From NCBI RefSeq assembly GCF_014243395.1, contig NZ_JACLCP010000007.1, forward strand, positions 105,459-169,458: a stretch of DNA of 64,000 nt, given 5' to 3'. Made by a program: the position numbers and the translations under genes. This DNA is from Winogradskyella flava (GTDB taxonomy: Bacteria > Bacteroidota > Bacteroidia > Flavobacteriales > Flavobacteriaceae). The notes beneath the pieces were generated by a model that had not been told where the DNA came from, searched no databases, and saw only the letters and a list, made by a program, of their open reading frames with translations. Shown here piece by piece: positions 7,359 through 17,121 of the stretch; within the stretch, counting starts at the first letter, position 1, and every line of letters starts with the position of its first letter.

Positions 7359-8504
7359 ATGAAGCAGGTTTATTTAGATAATGCAGCAACGACAGCTTTA
7401 CGTCCGGAAGTGATAGAACGTATCACCGAAGTATTAAGAAATAACTTTGGAAATGCCTCGTCTACACATAGTTTTGGCCGCTCTTCCAAGGCACTTTTAG
7501 AGCAGTGCAGAAAAAATATTGCCAGCTATTTTAATGTATCCGCTTCGGAGATTGTATTTACTTCTGGTGGCACGGAAGCAGATAATTTAGCATTACGCAG
7601 TGCGGTTAGGGATTTGGGTGTCACCGAAATCATCACATCCAGAATAGAGCATCATGCGGTTTTGCATACTGCAGAACAATTACAAAGTGAATATGGAGTA
7701 AAACTAAGTTTTGTGAATCTAGACAGCTGTGGTCTGATTGATTATAACCACTTGGAAGCGTTATTAACGTCTGCAGACAAAGCTGTTGTAAGCTTAATGC
7801 ACATTAATAACGAAATCGGTAATATTTTAGATGTAGAACATGTAGGTGAACTATGCCAAAATCATGATGCCTTGTTTCATACCGATGCCGTACAATCGAT
7901 TGGTCATTATAAGATTGATTTGCACGCGATTCGGATTGACTTTTTAGCAGCCAGCGCCCATAAATTTCATGGTCCTAAGGGTGTAGGTTTTTGTTATATT
8001 AGGAAAGAATCTGGATTAAAACCTTTAATCTTTGGAGGTGAGCAGGAGAGAGGCTATAGAGCCGGTACGGAAGCAATTCATAACATTGTTGGTATGGACG
8101 AAGCTTTGAAAATAGCTTACACCAATCTTGATGATGAAAAAGCCTATGTTTCAGAATTGAAAACTTACTTCATTCAGCAACTTAAAAAACATATACCTGG
8201 TGTTTGCTTTAATGGTGGCTGTGAAGATCAGGGCAATAGCACGTATACACTTGTCAACGTTTGGCTACCAATAGCTCCTGAAAAAGCACCTATGTTACAA
8301 TTTCAATTGGACCTTAAAGGTATAGCTTGTTCTAAGGGAAGTGCTTGCCAAAGTGGGAGCAATCAGCAGTCCCATGTGCTTTCTGCTATTCTGGACGAAG
8401 AGCAATTGAATCAGCCCTCAGTGCGTTTCTCATTTAGTATTTTCAATACTAAGGACGAATTAGATTATGTGGTTGATGTATTAAAGGATTTTGTGAGTTC
8501 CTAG
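7359..8504 (+). CDS. Cysteine desulfurase (class V aminotransferase family)
   Basis: 381 aa PLP enzyme that removes sulfur from cysteine as an enzyme persulfide for Fe-S cluster or thio-cofactor synthesis. VYLDNAATT is at 4-12, the SGGTEADN cofactor site at about 68-75 and the PLP lysine in SAHKFHGPKG near 200. The active-site loop CSKGSACQSGS near 325-335 carries the sulfur-accepting Cys. The short loop is of the IscS/NifS type rather than SufS. The ATG at 7359 is chosen because an upstream TTG at 7341 would precede the promoter -7 box. It is monogenic and not next to iscU or suf genes. Confidence 0.85.
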   Translation: MKQVYLDNAATTALRPEVIERITEVLRNNFGNASSTHSFGRSSKALLEQCRKNIASYFNVSASEIVFTSGGTEADNLALRSAVRDLGVTEIITSRIEHHAVLHTAEQLQSEYGVKLSFVNLDSCGLIDYNHLEALLTSADKAVVSLMHINNEIGNILDVEHVGELCQNHDALFHTDAVQSIGHYKIDLHAIRIDFLAASAHKFHGPKGVGFCYIRKESGLKPLIFGGEQERGYRAGTEAIHNIVGMDEALKIAYTNLDDEKAYVSELKTYFIQQLKKHIPGVCFNGGCEDQGNSTYTLVNVWLPIAPEKAPMLQFQLDLKGIACSKGSACQSGSNQQSHVLSAILDEEQLNQPSVRFSFSIFNTKDELDYVVDVLKDFVSS

Positions 8505-8519
8505 AAATTCTTCTGAAAT

Positions 8520-10985
8520 TTAGAACTTCGCCGACAATCTCAAATTAAAAACACGAGGTGTTAAAAAATTAGGGATGGCAAATTGTCGTTTGGTATAAAC
8601 ATCTCTAACCCAAGTATTGGTAATAGAGTTTTGGTTGTTGAACATGTTGTAAATTTCGAAACCAATAGATAGTTCCCTGAATTTCTTTTTCCAGCGTGCA
8701 TTGTAGGTTTTAGTTGGATTTACCAACTCTAGGGAAACTCCTAAATCTGCACGTCTGTAATCGCGTAATCGAATTTGAAAATCATAGGGGTCTGCATAAC
8801 TCGGAGAACCCCCTGGAACACCAGTATTATAGACCAAATTAAGATACATCTTTAAGTGTGGCATATTCGGTACATAATCCTGAAATAAGGCGCCGAACTT
8901 TAAACGCTGATCTGTTGGCCTTGCAATGTAACCACGATTGTGTATATTTTCTTCAGTCTTTAAATAACCAAAACTAAACCAAGATTCGGTACCTGGTACA
9001 AACTCTCCATTAAGTCGCATGTCCAATCCGTAGGCGTAGGCTTTCGCATTATTGTTCGCTCTATATCGAATTCTTACATTTTCTAAAGTATAAGGATTTA
9101 CGTCAGAGAGACCTTTATAATAGGCTTCCGTAACGAGTTTAAATGGTCTATCCCAAATTTCAAAACTATATTCGTTACCCAAAACAATATGAAATGACTT
9201 CTGGGCTTTCACATTGGGTTGAACCACACCAGAAGAATCTCTTAATTCCCTATAAAAAGGTGGTTGGTAGTACAAACCTCCCGCAACCCTAAATAACATG
9301 TCTTTTTCCCAATCTGGTTTAATGGCAAATTGGGCTCTCGGACTAACAACGGTCTGTGTGTTACTTTCAATGTTTTCTCCACTAACCGTCCAATGATGTG
9401 CTCTAACACCGACATTGTAGAATACGTCGCTATTTCCCCATTCTGTGCGTTTGCTATATTGGGCAAAAGCTTGCATGCGGTCTATTTGCACTCTATTAAG
9501 TGCTCTTATATTTTCAAAGGCTGTTAATGGACCTTCAAATGGGTCGTAAGGCTGTAAGTTTGGAATACTAAAGTTTGGAGGCCGTATAGAGAATCCGGCT
9601 GAGTCGATAATTTCATATTCTACAAGTCGATCTCTGATATCTTCATGCGTGTATTTAAGAGACCATTCTACAGTAGATTCTTCATCGATTTTATAATCAC
9701 CTCTATGTTCTGCGTTTATGATAAAAGCATCTAAATCATTTCTTGCATGCGTTAGTTGTGAACCAATACCCTCACTAAATTCTACATCACCTAAATCGTC
9801 ATCACCAATATTAGTATTAACTTCACCGAGACGGTATTGTGCTAAAATATCGAAATACTCTTGCTCCACGGTATGATAGGCGGAACCAATAAATTTCAAT
9901 GTCAGATCTTCATTGACAAAATAATTGGCTTTAAGAGCACCAAAATAAGTTTGGTATTGATCTTCTTCATTACCTTCATAAAATACCAAAAGGGCTACAG
10001 GCTCTTGTAGCGTACCGAAGTTGGTTTGTCTATTTTCTGGTTGAAAGTTGTACTTGTTCAAGGAAATATTGCCGAGAAAGTTCAAATGGAATTTATCAGA
10101 AAAACGATAAGTCAAATAGGTTTGCGCATCTGCAAAAACGGGTTCGACATTACCTTCGGTTTCAAGATTATTTAATATTAAACTATTGTCTCTATATCGA
10201 ACACCTGCGATACCAGAAAATTTTCCGTTTTTGGAAACCGTTTCGGCAGCAATGCTTCCACCGAGCAAACTTAAATCTGTTCTTATACCAAATCCGACGG
10301 GATTTCTGTAGGTTATATCCAAAACTGAAGATAACTTATCTCCATATTTTGCTTGGAATCCACCAGCAGAAAAATCTACGTTTTGAACTAAATCCGTATT
10401 TACAAAACTCAAACCTTCTTGGTTACCAGACCGAATTAGGAAAGGTCTGTAAACTTCTATTTCGTTAACATAAACTAAGTTTTCGTCGAAATTACCTCCT
10501 CTAACTGAATATTGTGTGCTCAACTCATTGGAAATATTAACGCCTGGTAGGGTTTTTAGAATATTCTCAACGCCTGGTTGTGCGCCCTTAATCGTTCTAA
10601 TCATTCGAGGTGAAATAGAAGTGACGCCATCTACAGATTGTCTGGTGTTGGTATTAATAACGACTTCTGCAATTTGCTCTACTTCAACTAGCATTACAGG
10701 ATTGTATTCTAACTCTTGGCCATTCTTTAATTGAAATTTTTGTACAACGCGCTTATGACCTACGTGGCTAAATTCTATGGTGACTTCTAAGTCCGAAGGA
10801 ATTTTTAATTCATAGAAACCATTTTCATTTGTAGTTGTTCCTTCACCTGTACTAGCTTTAATGTTTATGTCCTTAATAGGTTGGTTGGATTCGTCTAAAA
10901 TGACACCTCTTATGATAGCGGTTTGTGAAAATGAGAAAGCACTTATAAGCAGACCCAGTAGAACAATGAAATGTAAGCGTTTCAA
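8520..10985 (-). CDS. TonB-dependent receptor with carboxypeptidase-like regulatory domain
   Basis: 821 aa outer-membrane transporter. The signal peptide is at about 1-20 (ending FSFSQ). A CarboxypepD_reg-like beta-sandwich covers about 24-105 (IRGVILDESNQPIKD). The plug is at about 115-225, with SISPRMIRTIKGAQPGVENILKTLPGV and QYSVRGGNFDENLVYVNEIE. The 22-strand barrel ends with the aromatic RLSAKF. There is no SusD-like partner beside it, so it is not a Sus-type uptake locus. It lies 11 bp downstream of an M23 peptidase gene. The substrate cannot be inferred. Confidence 0.9.
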   Translation of the reverse strand: MKRLHFIVLLGLLISAFSFSQTAIIRGVILDESNQPIKDINIKASTGEGTTTNENGFYELKIPSDLEVTIEFSHVGHKRVVQKFQLKNGQELEYNPVMLVEVEQIAEVVINTNTRQSVDGVTSISPRMIRTIKGAQPGVENILKTLPGVNISNELSTQYSVRGGNFDENLVYVNEIEVYRPFLIRSGNQEGLSFVNTDLVQNVDFSAGGFQAKYGDKLSSVLDITYRNPVGFGIRTDLSLLGGSIAAETVSKNGKFSGIAGVRYRDNSLILNNLETEGNVEPVFADAQTYLTYRFSDKFHLNFLGNISLNKYNFQPENRQTNFGTLQEPVALLVFYEGNEEDQYQTYFGALKANYFVNEDLTLKFIGSAYHTVEQEYFDILAQYRLGEVNTNIGDDDLGDVEFSEGIGSQLTHARNDLDAFIINAEHRGDYKIDEESTVEWSLKYTHEDIRDRLVEYEIIDSAGFSIRPPNFSIPNLQPYDPFEGPLTAFENIRALNRVQIDRMQAFAQYSKRTEWGNSDVFYNVGVRAHHWTVSGENIESNTQTVVSPRAQFAIKPDWEKDMLFRVAGGLYYQPPFYRELRDSSGVVQPNVKAQKSFHIVLGNEYSFEIWDRPFKLVTEAYYKGLSDVNPYTLENVRIRYRANNNAKAYAYGLDMRLNGEFVPGTESWFSFGYLKTEENIHNRGYIARPTDQRLKFGALFQDYVPNMPHLKMYLNLVYNTGVPGGSPSYADPYDFQIRLRDYRRADLGVSLELVNPTKTYNARWKKKFRELSIGFEIYNMFNNQNSITNTWVRDVYTKRQFAIPNFLTPRVFNLRLSAKF

Positions 10986-10996
10986 ATAGTTTAGTT

Positions 10997-12688
10997 TTAT
11001 TTTCTGAAAAAGATTGCTTCAAATGTAGAACTATTTCCAACATTATCGGTAACAATGATTTTTAATTCGTTCCTAGTATCCTTAACGATGTTATCATTAA
11101 AATCGTGCATAAGCATATTGGTTTTGTAATCGTACTCCATCAAAATCCATTTGCCATTTATGGTTGCTCGATATTTGCTTATTCCAGATAATTCGTCTTC
11201 AATTTTTACTTTTAGGTATCTGTATTTACTCAACCATTTTTTGTCTTGAAAATTAACGGATTCTATAGTTGGAGCGACCGTATCCATGGCTAAAGTATAT
11301 GTGCCAAAAGTTTTGCTACCAGCACTCAAGATATTACCTTTCCGTTTTGTGCTAACATAACTTGGTTTTTTGTAATACCCATATAATCTGGCTATAAAGA
11401 TTTTATCTAAATGTTCTGACTTGTAATTGCTTAAATCGTAATTGATATAAAAATTCTTTTGAAGTGGTATATGATCTTCATGGAGATGAAGCGTATCCGA
11501 ACTCACTTTAAAATCAATCATTGTATCGTCGTAGACTGTGTTCTTGTAAAAGTTTACGGTCACATTGCCAGATTGTAAGGTTGTTGATTGATCACTATAT
11601 ATCAAGGACTTATTCGAGATATCTTGTTCTTCAGATTGCTTATCTAATAGTTCTTTCTTGCCATTTATAGGAATATTCACCCAGGTTTCATTACCCTTAT
11701 AGTCTTGTATTCTCACTTTGTAAACCGAAGAAGTACTGTCTTCAATAGTAATGTAGCCATTGTCATAAGCATCTTTATATAGGCTCAAGGGATTATTTTT
11801 TTGAATAAACAATTTTTGAATTCTAGAGTGTTTGGTTTTAAAATACTCATAATCAATCAAACGTTTAATATGCTTTGTTTCACTGAAGCTGAAGCGCTTA
11901 AAATCAATTTCCAAGCTTTTATTACCATTAAAGAATGTCTGAATATTGCTCACGCCATTATTATTGGGTGCTAGGTCTTGTTTGTCGTAAGATGTAACTC
12001 CAAAGCCAACGTTTCCGTAGGCTGTAATTTTTTCTACCTCATAATCTCCTGTTTTTTGAGGAATCAATCGTAATGGAACACGTTCGTTTTTCCCATTTAT
12101 GATAGCATTTTCATCTTTTGGGTAGGCGTAAACCGCAGAAACAAAAGGTTGTTTTGTATCCTTTACATCAATACCAAATAACATTGGATTAATAGGCCGT
12201 TCTTGATTATCCCTAATTTCAAAGTGCAAATGTGGTCCACCAGAGCCACCAGTATTACCAGAATAGGCAATGACTTCGTCAGTTGAAATAGGAAGCTCAT
12301 CTGGACTCGGAAAAACTTCAACTTCAAAACTTTCCTTATCGTATTGGCATTCCTTGATATATTTTTCTAGTCGGTCCGAAAATTTCTGGAGATGTGCATA
12401 AACCGAAGTATAACCGTTAGGATGTGTTATATAAAGGGCTTTGCCATAACCGTAATGAGAAATCTTTATGCGACTGACGTAGCCTTCTGCTGCGGTATAT
12501 ACTTTTAAGCCTACTTTTCGTTGTGTTTTTATATCTAATCCCGAATGAAAATGAGAAGATCGAAGTTCTGCAAACGTACCAGAAAGTACCAAAGTAATAT
12601 CCAATGGGTCTCTAAAGTAATCTTGCGGATATTCAGATTGCGAATAGGAGATAAGCGGTATTAAAAATAGGAGCAGAAATTTCTTCAT
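10997..12688 (-). CDS. M23-family metallopeptidase
   Basis: 563 aa secreted protein. The signal peptide MKKFLLLFLIPLISYSQ is followed by a LytM/M23 zinc domain at about 25-170. The ligands are in HFHSGLDI (H46-x3-D50) and GPHLHFEI (near 147-154), so the catalytic site is complete. The rest consists of beta-rich segments of unknown fold. M23 enzymes cut peptidoglycan cross-links or act as regulators of cell-wall hydrolysis. The gene is first in an operon with the TonB-dependent receptor. Confidence 0.88.
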   Translation of the reverse strand: MKKFLLLFLIPLISYSQSEYPQDYFRDPLDITLVLSGTFAELRSSHFHSGLDIKTQRKVGLKVYTAAEGYVSRIKISHYGYGKALYITHPNGYTSVYAHLQKFSDRLEKYIKECQYDKESFEVEVFPSPDELPISTDEVIAYSGNTGGSGGPHLHFEIRDNQERPINPMLFGIDVKDTKQPFVSAVYAYPKDENAIINGKNERVPLRLIPQKTGDYEVEKITAYGNVGFGVTSYDKQDLAPNNNGVSNIQTFFNGNKSLEIDFKRFSFSETKHIKRLIDYEYFKTKHSRIQKLFIQKNNPLSLYKDAYDNGYITIEDSTSSVYKVRIQDYKGNETWVNIPINGKKELLDKQSEEQDISNKSLIYSDQSTTLQSGNVTVNFYKNTVYDDTMIDFKVSSDTLHLHEDHIPLQKNFYINYDLSNYKSEHLDKIFIARLYGYYKKPSYVSTKRKGNILSAGSKTFGTYTLAMDTVAPTIESVNFQDKKWLSKYRYLKVKIEDELSGISKYRATINGKWILMEYDYKTNMLMHDFNDNIVKDTRNELKIIVTDNVGNSSTFEAIFFRK

Positions 12689-12705
12689 AGATTAATCAAT
12701 TGAAG

Positions 12706-12736
12706 CTAAAATATTAATTTGATTAAGATTTGCAAA
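12706..12736 (-). promoter_or_regulatory. Promoter of the M23 peptidase/TonB receptor operon
   Basis: On the minus strand TTTG (12733-12736) is followed after exactly 19 bp by TATTTTAG (12706-12713), one mismatch from TAnnTTTG. The start site would be about 12 bp upstream of the ATG. Confidence 0.6.
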
Positions 12737-12811
12737 CCTTCTAACAGTATTATTTTTTGTTAACGCATTTATACTTTTGATGTTATGCCCTTTAAAAATA
12801 ATTGTAAAAGA

Positions 12812-12843
12812 ATTGTATTTTTTCATCAGGTATGTTAACTTTG
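12812..12843 (+). promoter_or_regulatory. Promoter of the coiled-coil/zapA operon
   Basis: TAACTTTG at 12836-12843 is a perfect -7 element. ATTG at 12812-12815 lies 20 bp upstream as a near -33 element. The start codon is at 12868. Confidence 0.65.
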
Positions 12844-12867
12844 TTTCAATAGTATTGAATTACTTTA

Positions 12868-13158
12868 ATGAGTAAAATAGAAGACATTGTTGATGCTTTA
12901 GAGAATAAAATCAGTAAGGTTTTACATAAGCAGGAAGTCTTAAAGCAGACTAACTCTAGACTCTCAGAACAGTTAGAGCAACAACAACAAAAGCTTTTGG
13001 AGCAACAAGAAGAAATAGCATCTTGGGCAGAGAAGTATGAAACACTCAAAATAGCAAATTCAATGCTTGGTAGTGACGAAAATAAACGAGAAACAAAGCT
13101 CAAAATAAATGCACTTATCAGAGATATTGACCATTGTATAGGTCAACTCTCGGAATAA
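12868..13158 (+). CDS. Coiled-coil protein encoded before zapA
   Basis: 96 aa, predicted almost entirely as a coiled coil (heptads from about 5 to 70, with the Gln/Glu-rich core EQLEQQQQKLLEQQEEIASW). No signal peptide, so cytoplasmic. Flavobacteriia usually carry such a gene before zapA. By position it is a candidate division-ring partner comparable to ZapB, but no sequence similarity to ZapB can be claimed from inspection. It is 19 bp upstream of zapA. Confidence 0.7.
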   Translation: MSKIEDIVDALENKISKVLHKQEVLKQTNSRLSEQLEQQQQKLLEQQEEIASWAEKYETLKIANSMLGSDENKRETKLKINALIRDIDHCIGQLSE

Positions 13159-13177
13159 AGTTGTAAATTTAGACTGA

Positions 13178-13465
13178 ATGTCGAATCAATTAAAAATTAA
13201 ACTTTCAATTGCAAATAGGGTGTATCCATTGACGATAAATCCTCATCAAGAAGAAGGTTTGCGTAAAGCCACAAAGAAAATTGAGGCTATGATTGGACAG
13301 TTTGAGCAGAATTATTCTGTAAGGGATAAGCAAGATGTATTAGCCATGTGCGCTTTACAATTTGCGGCTCAAGTAGAGCAAAAGTCAATAGATAAAGAGT
13401 ATGTGAATGAAGAAGTTCAGGAAAAGTTAGAAGCTTTAAACGAACTTTTAAAAGCACATATATAA
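13178..13465 (+). CDS. zapA: Cell division protein ZapA
   Basis: 95 aa, full length for the family. The N-terminal strand-rich head (LKIKLSIANRVYPLTINPHQEEGLRKA) and C-terminal helix-coiled coil (QDVLAMCALQFAAQVEQ onward) match ZapA, which cross-links FtsZ protofilaments at the division site. The order coiled-coil gene, zapA, 6S RNA, rny supports the call. Confidence 0.9.
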   Translation: MSNQLKIKLSIANRVYPLTINPHQEEGLRKATKKIEAMIGQFEQNYSVRDKQDVLAMCALQFAAQVEQKSIDKEYVNEEVQEKLEALNELLKAHI

Positions 13466-13489
13466 CTCGTACGTTCTTTAAAATACAAA

Positions 13490-13688
13490 GGTTACTGCCT
13501 ACATTAGTTACATTTTTTGATAAACTCAACGTTAATTCTTTAAAAAGGGTGAGTTGAAGTTGTAAAATCGTGCTGTTAGTGCCGAACTTGTTTCGGTATC
13601 TTGGACAGATTTTTGATCAGCTTGTTAGCCCTAAACTTGTTTTTAAGGAGTTTATACAAAACCGATAACTGATGTAGGCTTTTTTTAT
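13490..13688 (+). ncRNA. ssrS: 6S RNA (6S-Flavo type)
   Basis: About 195 nt between zapA and rny. The ends pair over 11 bp: 13497-13507 (GCCTACATTAG) with 13669-13679 (CTGATGTAGGC), with one G-U pair. Inside is a hairpin AACTCA/TGAGTT near 13523-13556 on the 5' side of a large open region. An apical arm is formed by CTGTT 13573-13577 with 13604-13608 and GCCGAA 13581-13586 with 13592-13597. A T run (13680-13686) follows the closing stem and ends transcription. A closing stem, central bubble and terminal hairpin are the 6S layout, which mimics an open promoter and sequesters RNA polymerase. Location downstream of zapA matches known 6S genes. Ends are approximate. Confidence 0.8.
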
Positions 13689-13709
13689 ATACTAAACTAA
13701 ACAAATGAC

Positions 13710-15287
13710 ATGGACACTAACACAATTTTATATATTGTTGGAGGAGTAGTATTAGGATTGATACTAGGCTATATAATCGCAAAATCATTAGAAAAGGGAA
13801 AGGCATCAAAGCTCATCGCAAATGCAGAAAGCGAATCTAAATCCATATTAAAACAAGCGAAAGTTGATGCAGAAGCATTAAAAAAAGATAAGATACTTCA
13901 GGCAAAAGAAAAATTCATTGAGCTAAAAGCCGAACACGAAAAGGTTATTTTATCTCGTGACAAGAAAATGGCTGAAGCCGAAAAACGTATACGGGATAAG
14001 GAATCTCAAATATCCAATGAGCTTTCAAAAGCAAAGAAGTCTAATCAGTCTTTAGAAAGTAAAGTGAAAGATTATGATTTTAGACTGGAATTCCTGGAAA
14101 AGAAAAAGGACGAGGTCGAAAAGGCGCACAAAAGCCAAATTAAACAGTTAGAAGTTATTTCATCGCTTTCAGCTGAAGAAGCTAAAGAGCAGTTGGTAGA
14201 ATCGCTCAAAGAAGAAGCTAAGACTGATGCCATGGGCTTTATTCAAGATAAAGTGGAGGAGGCTAAATTAACTGCACAGCAAGAAGCGAAAAAAATTATA
14301 ATCAACACCATTCAACGTATCGGTACAGAAGAAGCCATCGATAATTGCGTTTCCGTATTTAATATTGAGTCTGATGACGTCAAAGGTAGAATCATAGGTA
14401 GGGAAGGCAGAAATATTAGGGCTATTGAAGCTGCAACGGGTGTGGAAATTATAGTAGATGATACACCTGAAGCTATAATACTATCTTGTTTTGATTCTGT
14501 AAGACGTGAGATTGCGCGCCTATCCCTTCACAAATTAGTAACAGATGGAAGGATTCATCCAGCGCGGATTGAAGAAGTCGTAAGAAAAACTCAGAAACAG
14601 ATTGAGCAAGAAATTATAGAAGTAGGAAAGCGCACTGTTATAGATTTAGGAATTCATGGCTTACACCCTGAATTGATAAAAATGGTAGGTCGTATGAAAT
14701 ACCGTTCGTCTTATGGGCAAAATTTATTGCAACACTCTAGAGAAGTTGCTAAACTTTGTGGTGTGATGGCGGCAGAATTAGGCTTAAACCCTAAGTTGGC
14801 TAAGCGTGCAGGTCTATTGCACGATATTGGTAAAGTGCCATCTTCTGAAACAGATGTGGAGACGCCTCATGCTATTTTAGGAATGCAGTGGGCCGAAAAA
14901 CATGGTGAAAAGCCAGAGGTCTGTAATGCAATTGGTGCTCACCATGACGAAATAGAGATGACGACATTGCTGTCTCCAATAATTCAAGTATGTGATGCAA
15001 TTTCTGGAGCAAGACCAGGAGCGAGACGACAAGTATTGGATTCTTACATACAGCGATTAAAAGATCTTGAGGATGTGGCTTTTGGTTTTACAGGCGTAAA
15101 GAAAGCTTATGCGATACAAGCAGGTAGAGAACTACGTGTCATCGTGGAAAGCGAAAAGGTATCTGACGACAAGGCTGCAAGCTTGTCTTTCGAAATCTCA
15201 CAGAAGATACAAACCGATATGACCTATCCTGGACAAGTAAAGGTTACGGTTATTAGAGAAACAAGGGCAGTAAATATTGCCAAATAA
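13710..15287 (+). CDS. rny: Ribonuclease Y
   Basis: 525 aa membrane-anchored endoribonuclease that starts mRNA decay. The N-terminal transmembrane helix is at about 5-25, a long coiled coil at 30-200, a KH RNA-binding domain at about 212-280 ([19 protein letters not shown]) and an HD metal domain at about 340-435 with LLHDIGK and GAHHDE. The length matches the family. It follows the 6S RNA; the two may share a transcript or the 6S terminator may separate them. Confidence 0.95.
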   Translation: MDTNTILYIVGGVVLGLILGYIIAKSLEKGKASKLIANAESESKSILKQAKVDAEALKKDKILQAKEKFIELKAEHEKVILSRDKKMAEAEKRIRDKESQISNELSKAKKSNQSLESKVKDYDFRLEFLEKKKDEVEKAHKSQIKQLEVISSLSAEEAKEQLVESLKEEAKTDAMGFIQDKVEEAKLTAQQEAKKIIINTIQRIGTEEAIDNCVSVFNIESDDVKGRIIGREGRNIRAIEAATGVEIIVDDTPEAIILSCFDSVRREIARLSLHKLVTDGRIHPARIEEVVRKTQKQIEQEIIEVGKRTVIDLGIHGLHPELIKMVGRMKYRSSYGQNLLQHSREVAKLCGVMAAELGLNPKLAKRAGLLHDIGKVPSSETDVETPHAILGMQWAEKHGEKPEVCNAIGAHHDEIEMTTLLSPIIQVCDAISGARPGARRQVLDSYIQRLKDLEDVAFGFTGVKKAYAIQAGRELRVIVESEKVSDDKAASLSFEISQKIQTDMTYPGQVKVTVIRETRAVNIAK

Positions 15288-15311
15288 AGTATAACTAACT
15301 CAAATATGTTG

Positions 15312-15346
15312 AAAAAGAGTATTCGGTTTTCTGGATGCTCTTTTTT
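15312..15346. terminator. Bidirectional terminator between rny and xerD
   Basis: AAAAAGAG (15312-15319) pairs with CTCTTTTT (15338-15345), extended by TATTC/GGATG with two G-U pairs. The T run is on the plus side and A-rich sequence on the other. It touches the xerD stop codon. Confidence 0.75.
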
Positions 15347-16253
15347 ATTTTCTAGGGTGGAATTTATTCAATACCTCACTTAAGTGTGAACGGTCGACAT
15401 GCATATAAACTTCTGTAGTCGTAATACTCTCATGACCAAGCATCATTTGTATTGCTCTTAAATCTGCGCCATTCTCCAATAAGTGTGTGGCGAAAGAGTG
15501 TCTAAACGTATGTGGAGAAACTGTTTTCTTAAGACCAGATTTCTCGACCAAATTTCTGATAATGGTAAAGATCATGGCGCGAGTTAGCTTATTACCTTTA
15601 TAGTTAAGGAAAAGAATATCCTTGGAGCCAGGCTGTATGTTAATATGATTTCTAATTGACTTCCATATATAAATATACTTTTGTGTTGTTGCTCCAATAG
15701 GCACAAAGCGTTGCTTGTTTCCTTTACCAGTTACTTTAATGAAGCCCTCATCAAAGAATAAGTCAGATAGTTTTAACTCTGTAAGCTCACTAACTCGTAG
15801 TCCGCAACTATACAACGTTTCTATAATGGCTCTATTTCGCTCACCTAAATTAACACCATTATATGAGTAGCTCAAATCTATAGTGCTTATTAATAAGTCT
15901 ATATCATCAATAGACAAAGTGTCTGGCAGTTTTCTCCCAATTTTTGGTGTTTCTATGAGATCTAAAGGGTTATTTCGTCTGTAGTTTTCAAAGACGAGAT
16001 AGTCAAAAAAATTACGAAGACCAGAAATCAGCCTTGCCTGTGACCTCGGGTTTACAGTTTTTGAAATAGTATATATGAACTGTTTGACAGTTTCGCTATC
16101 TATGGCTATTGGAGAAATGGTTGTGTCGTGTTCTTCAAGATATGTTGTCAACTTTTTAATGTCATAACAGTAGTTTTCTATCGTGTTTTTGGATAAACCA
16201 CGTTCAATCTGTAGATAGTGTTTGTAATCCGTTATTGCTTGAGACCATTTCAT
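15345..16253 (-). CDS. xerD: Tyrosine recombinase XerD
   Basis: 302 aa from the ATG at 16251-16253 (MKWSQAITDYKHYLQIERGLS); the frame could be extended by seven residues to 16274, but family members begin as chosen. The N-terminal SAM-like core-binding domain covers about 1-85. The catalytic domain has Arg in CGLRVSEL, the HTFRHSFATHLLENGAD box, H/W-equivalent LGHES and the Tyr nucleophile in TTEVYMHV. It resolves chromosome dimers at dif together with XerC. There is no phage or integron context. Confidence 0.9.
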   Translation of the reverse strand: MKWSQAITDYKHYLQIERGLSKNTIENYCYDIKKLTTYLEEHDTTISPIAIDSETVKQFIYTISKTVNPRSQARLISGLRNFFDYLVFENYRRNNPLDLIETPKIGRKLPDTLSIDDIDLLISTIDLSYSYNGVNLGERNRAIIETLYSCGLRVSELTELKLSDLFFDEGFIKVTGKGNKQRFVPIGATTQKYIYIWKSIRNHINIQPGSKDILFLNYKGNKLTRAMIFTIIRNLVEKSGLKKTVSPHTFRHSFATHLLENGADLRAIQMMLGHESITTTEVYMHVDRSHLSEVLNKFHPRK

Positions 16254-16472
16254 GGTTAAAAATAGTGAAATCATACCCTATTCATAATGAAATTTGGACT
16301 ATATTTTTTTTCTTTTCATAAAAAAATGTTAATAAGTGATTATTTAAATAATTGATTTTCAAATATTTATAAAATAATGTTTACAAAATTGTTAATAACT
16401 ACACCCTAAAGCTTTATTATTTAGAAAAAAAGGCTTTAGTTTGTATTAATCAATTTTAAAACTTAAGAGATT

Positions 16473-16979
16473 ATGAAAAAATTATTTTTAGCTGCTTTTG
16501 CAGTATTTGCTTTCGCAAGCGTAGGTGCACAGGATTTTGGTGTTTTTGCTAATTATGTGAGTAATTCATTTGATGGTGATGACAATGCTTCAGGTTTCAA
16601 CATTGGAGTTTTAGCTGAGTTCAGTATTTCTGATCAATTCTCAGTTCAGCCAGAAGTAGCTTACACAAGCTCAAGTGACAACGATTTTTCTTACAATTTA
16701 ATAAATGTTAACGCAATGGCAAGATACAATGTGTCTGAAGAATTTGCTATTTTGGCTGGACCTCAAATAGGTTTTGCAAGTGGTGACATTCCAGATGCTT
16801 TAGATGATGCTTTTGGTGATGATTTTTCATCATTAAATCTGCAATTAGCATTTGGTTTAGCCTATAATATAACTGAGGAAATTTTCGCTCAGGCACGTTA
16901 TGGTTTACAATTAAACGAGCATGTTGATGGAATAGGGGCTGTTAATACATTATCAGTTGGTGTAGGCTATAGATTTTAA
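16473..16979 (+). CDS. Small outer-membrane beta-barrel protein
   Basis: 168 aa. Signal peptide MKKLFLAAFAVFAFASVGAQ, then about eight amphipathic strands with the repeated pattern EFSISDQFSVQPEVAY and YNVSEEFAILAGPQIGF, ending in aromatic GVGYRF. It belongs to the OmpX/OmpW-like porin family of Bacteroidota. It is first of five related genes in the next 3.6 kb and has its own terminator. No substrate or function can be assigned. Confidence 0.8.
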   Translation: MKKLFLAAFAVFAFASVGAQDFGVFANYVSNSFDGDDNASGFNIGVLAEFSISDQFSVQPEVAYTSSSDNDFSYNLINVNAMARYNVSEEFAILAGPQIGFASGDIPDALDDAFGDDFSSLNLQLAFGLAYNITEEIFAQARYGLQLNEHVDGIGAVNTLSVGVGYRF

Positions 16980-16998
16980 TTATAACAATTTAAATTTT

Positions 16999-17028
16999 AA
17001 AAAAGAGGCTTTACTGCCTCTTTTTTTT
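16999..17028 (+). terminator. Rho-independent terminator
   Basis: GAGGC/GCCTC stem extended by an A run pairing with eight T residues, 20 bp after the first beta-barrel gene. Confidence 0.85.
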
Positions 17029-17091
17029 ATGAAATCGATTAATTAGTATAAAAAATAATGTTTGTTAAATTAAATATTTCGAACAGAAATT

Positions 17092-17099
17092 TACATTTG
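17092..17099 (+). promoter_or_regulatory. Perfect -7 box upstream of the second barrel gene
   Basis: TACATTTG matches TAnnTTTG exactly, 22 bp before the ATG at 17122. No TTTG occurs at the preferred 19-20 bp upstream (the nearest is 17061-17064), so the promoter may be weak or assisted by an activator. Confidence 0.45.
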
Positions 17100-17121
17100 T
17101 CAATAAATAAACTTACTAGAA

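Noticed and set aside
12846..13103. Minus-strand Cys/Ser-rich frame opposite the coiled-coil gene
   Set aside because: It is the complement of Gln/Lys-rich codons in a well-supported plus-strand gene with its own promoter.
15345..16253. Tyrosine recombinase as a marker of a mobile element
   Set aside because: Length, sequence and housekeeping neighbours fit chromosomal XerD; no att-like repeats, tRNA or phage genes nearby.
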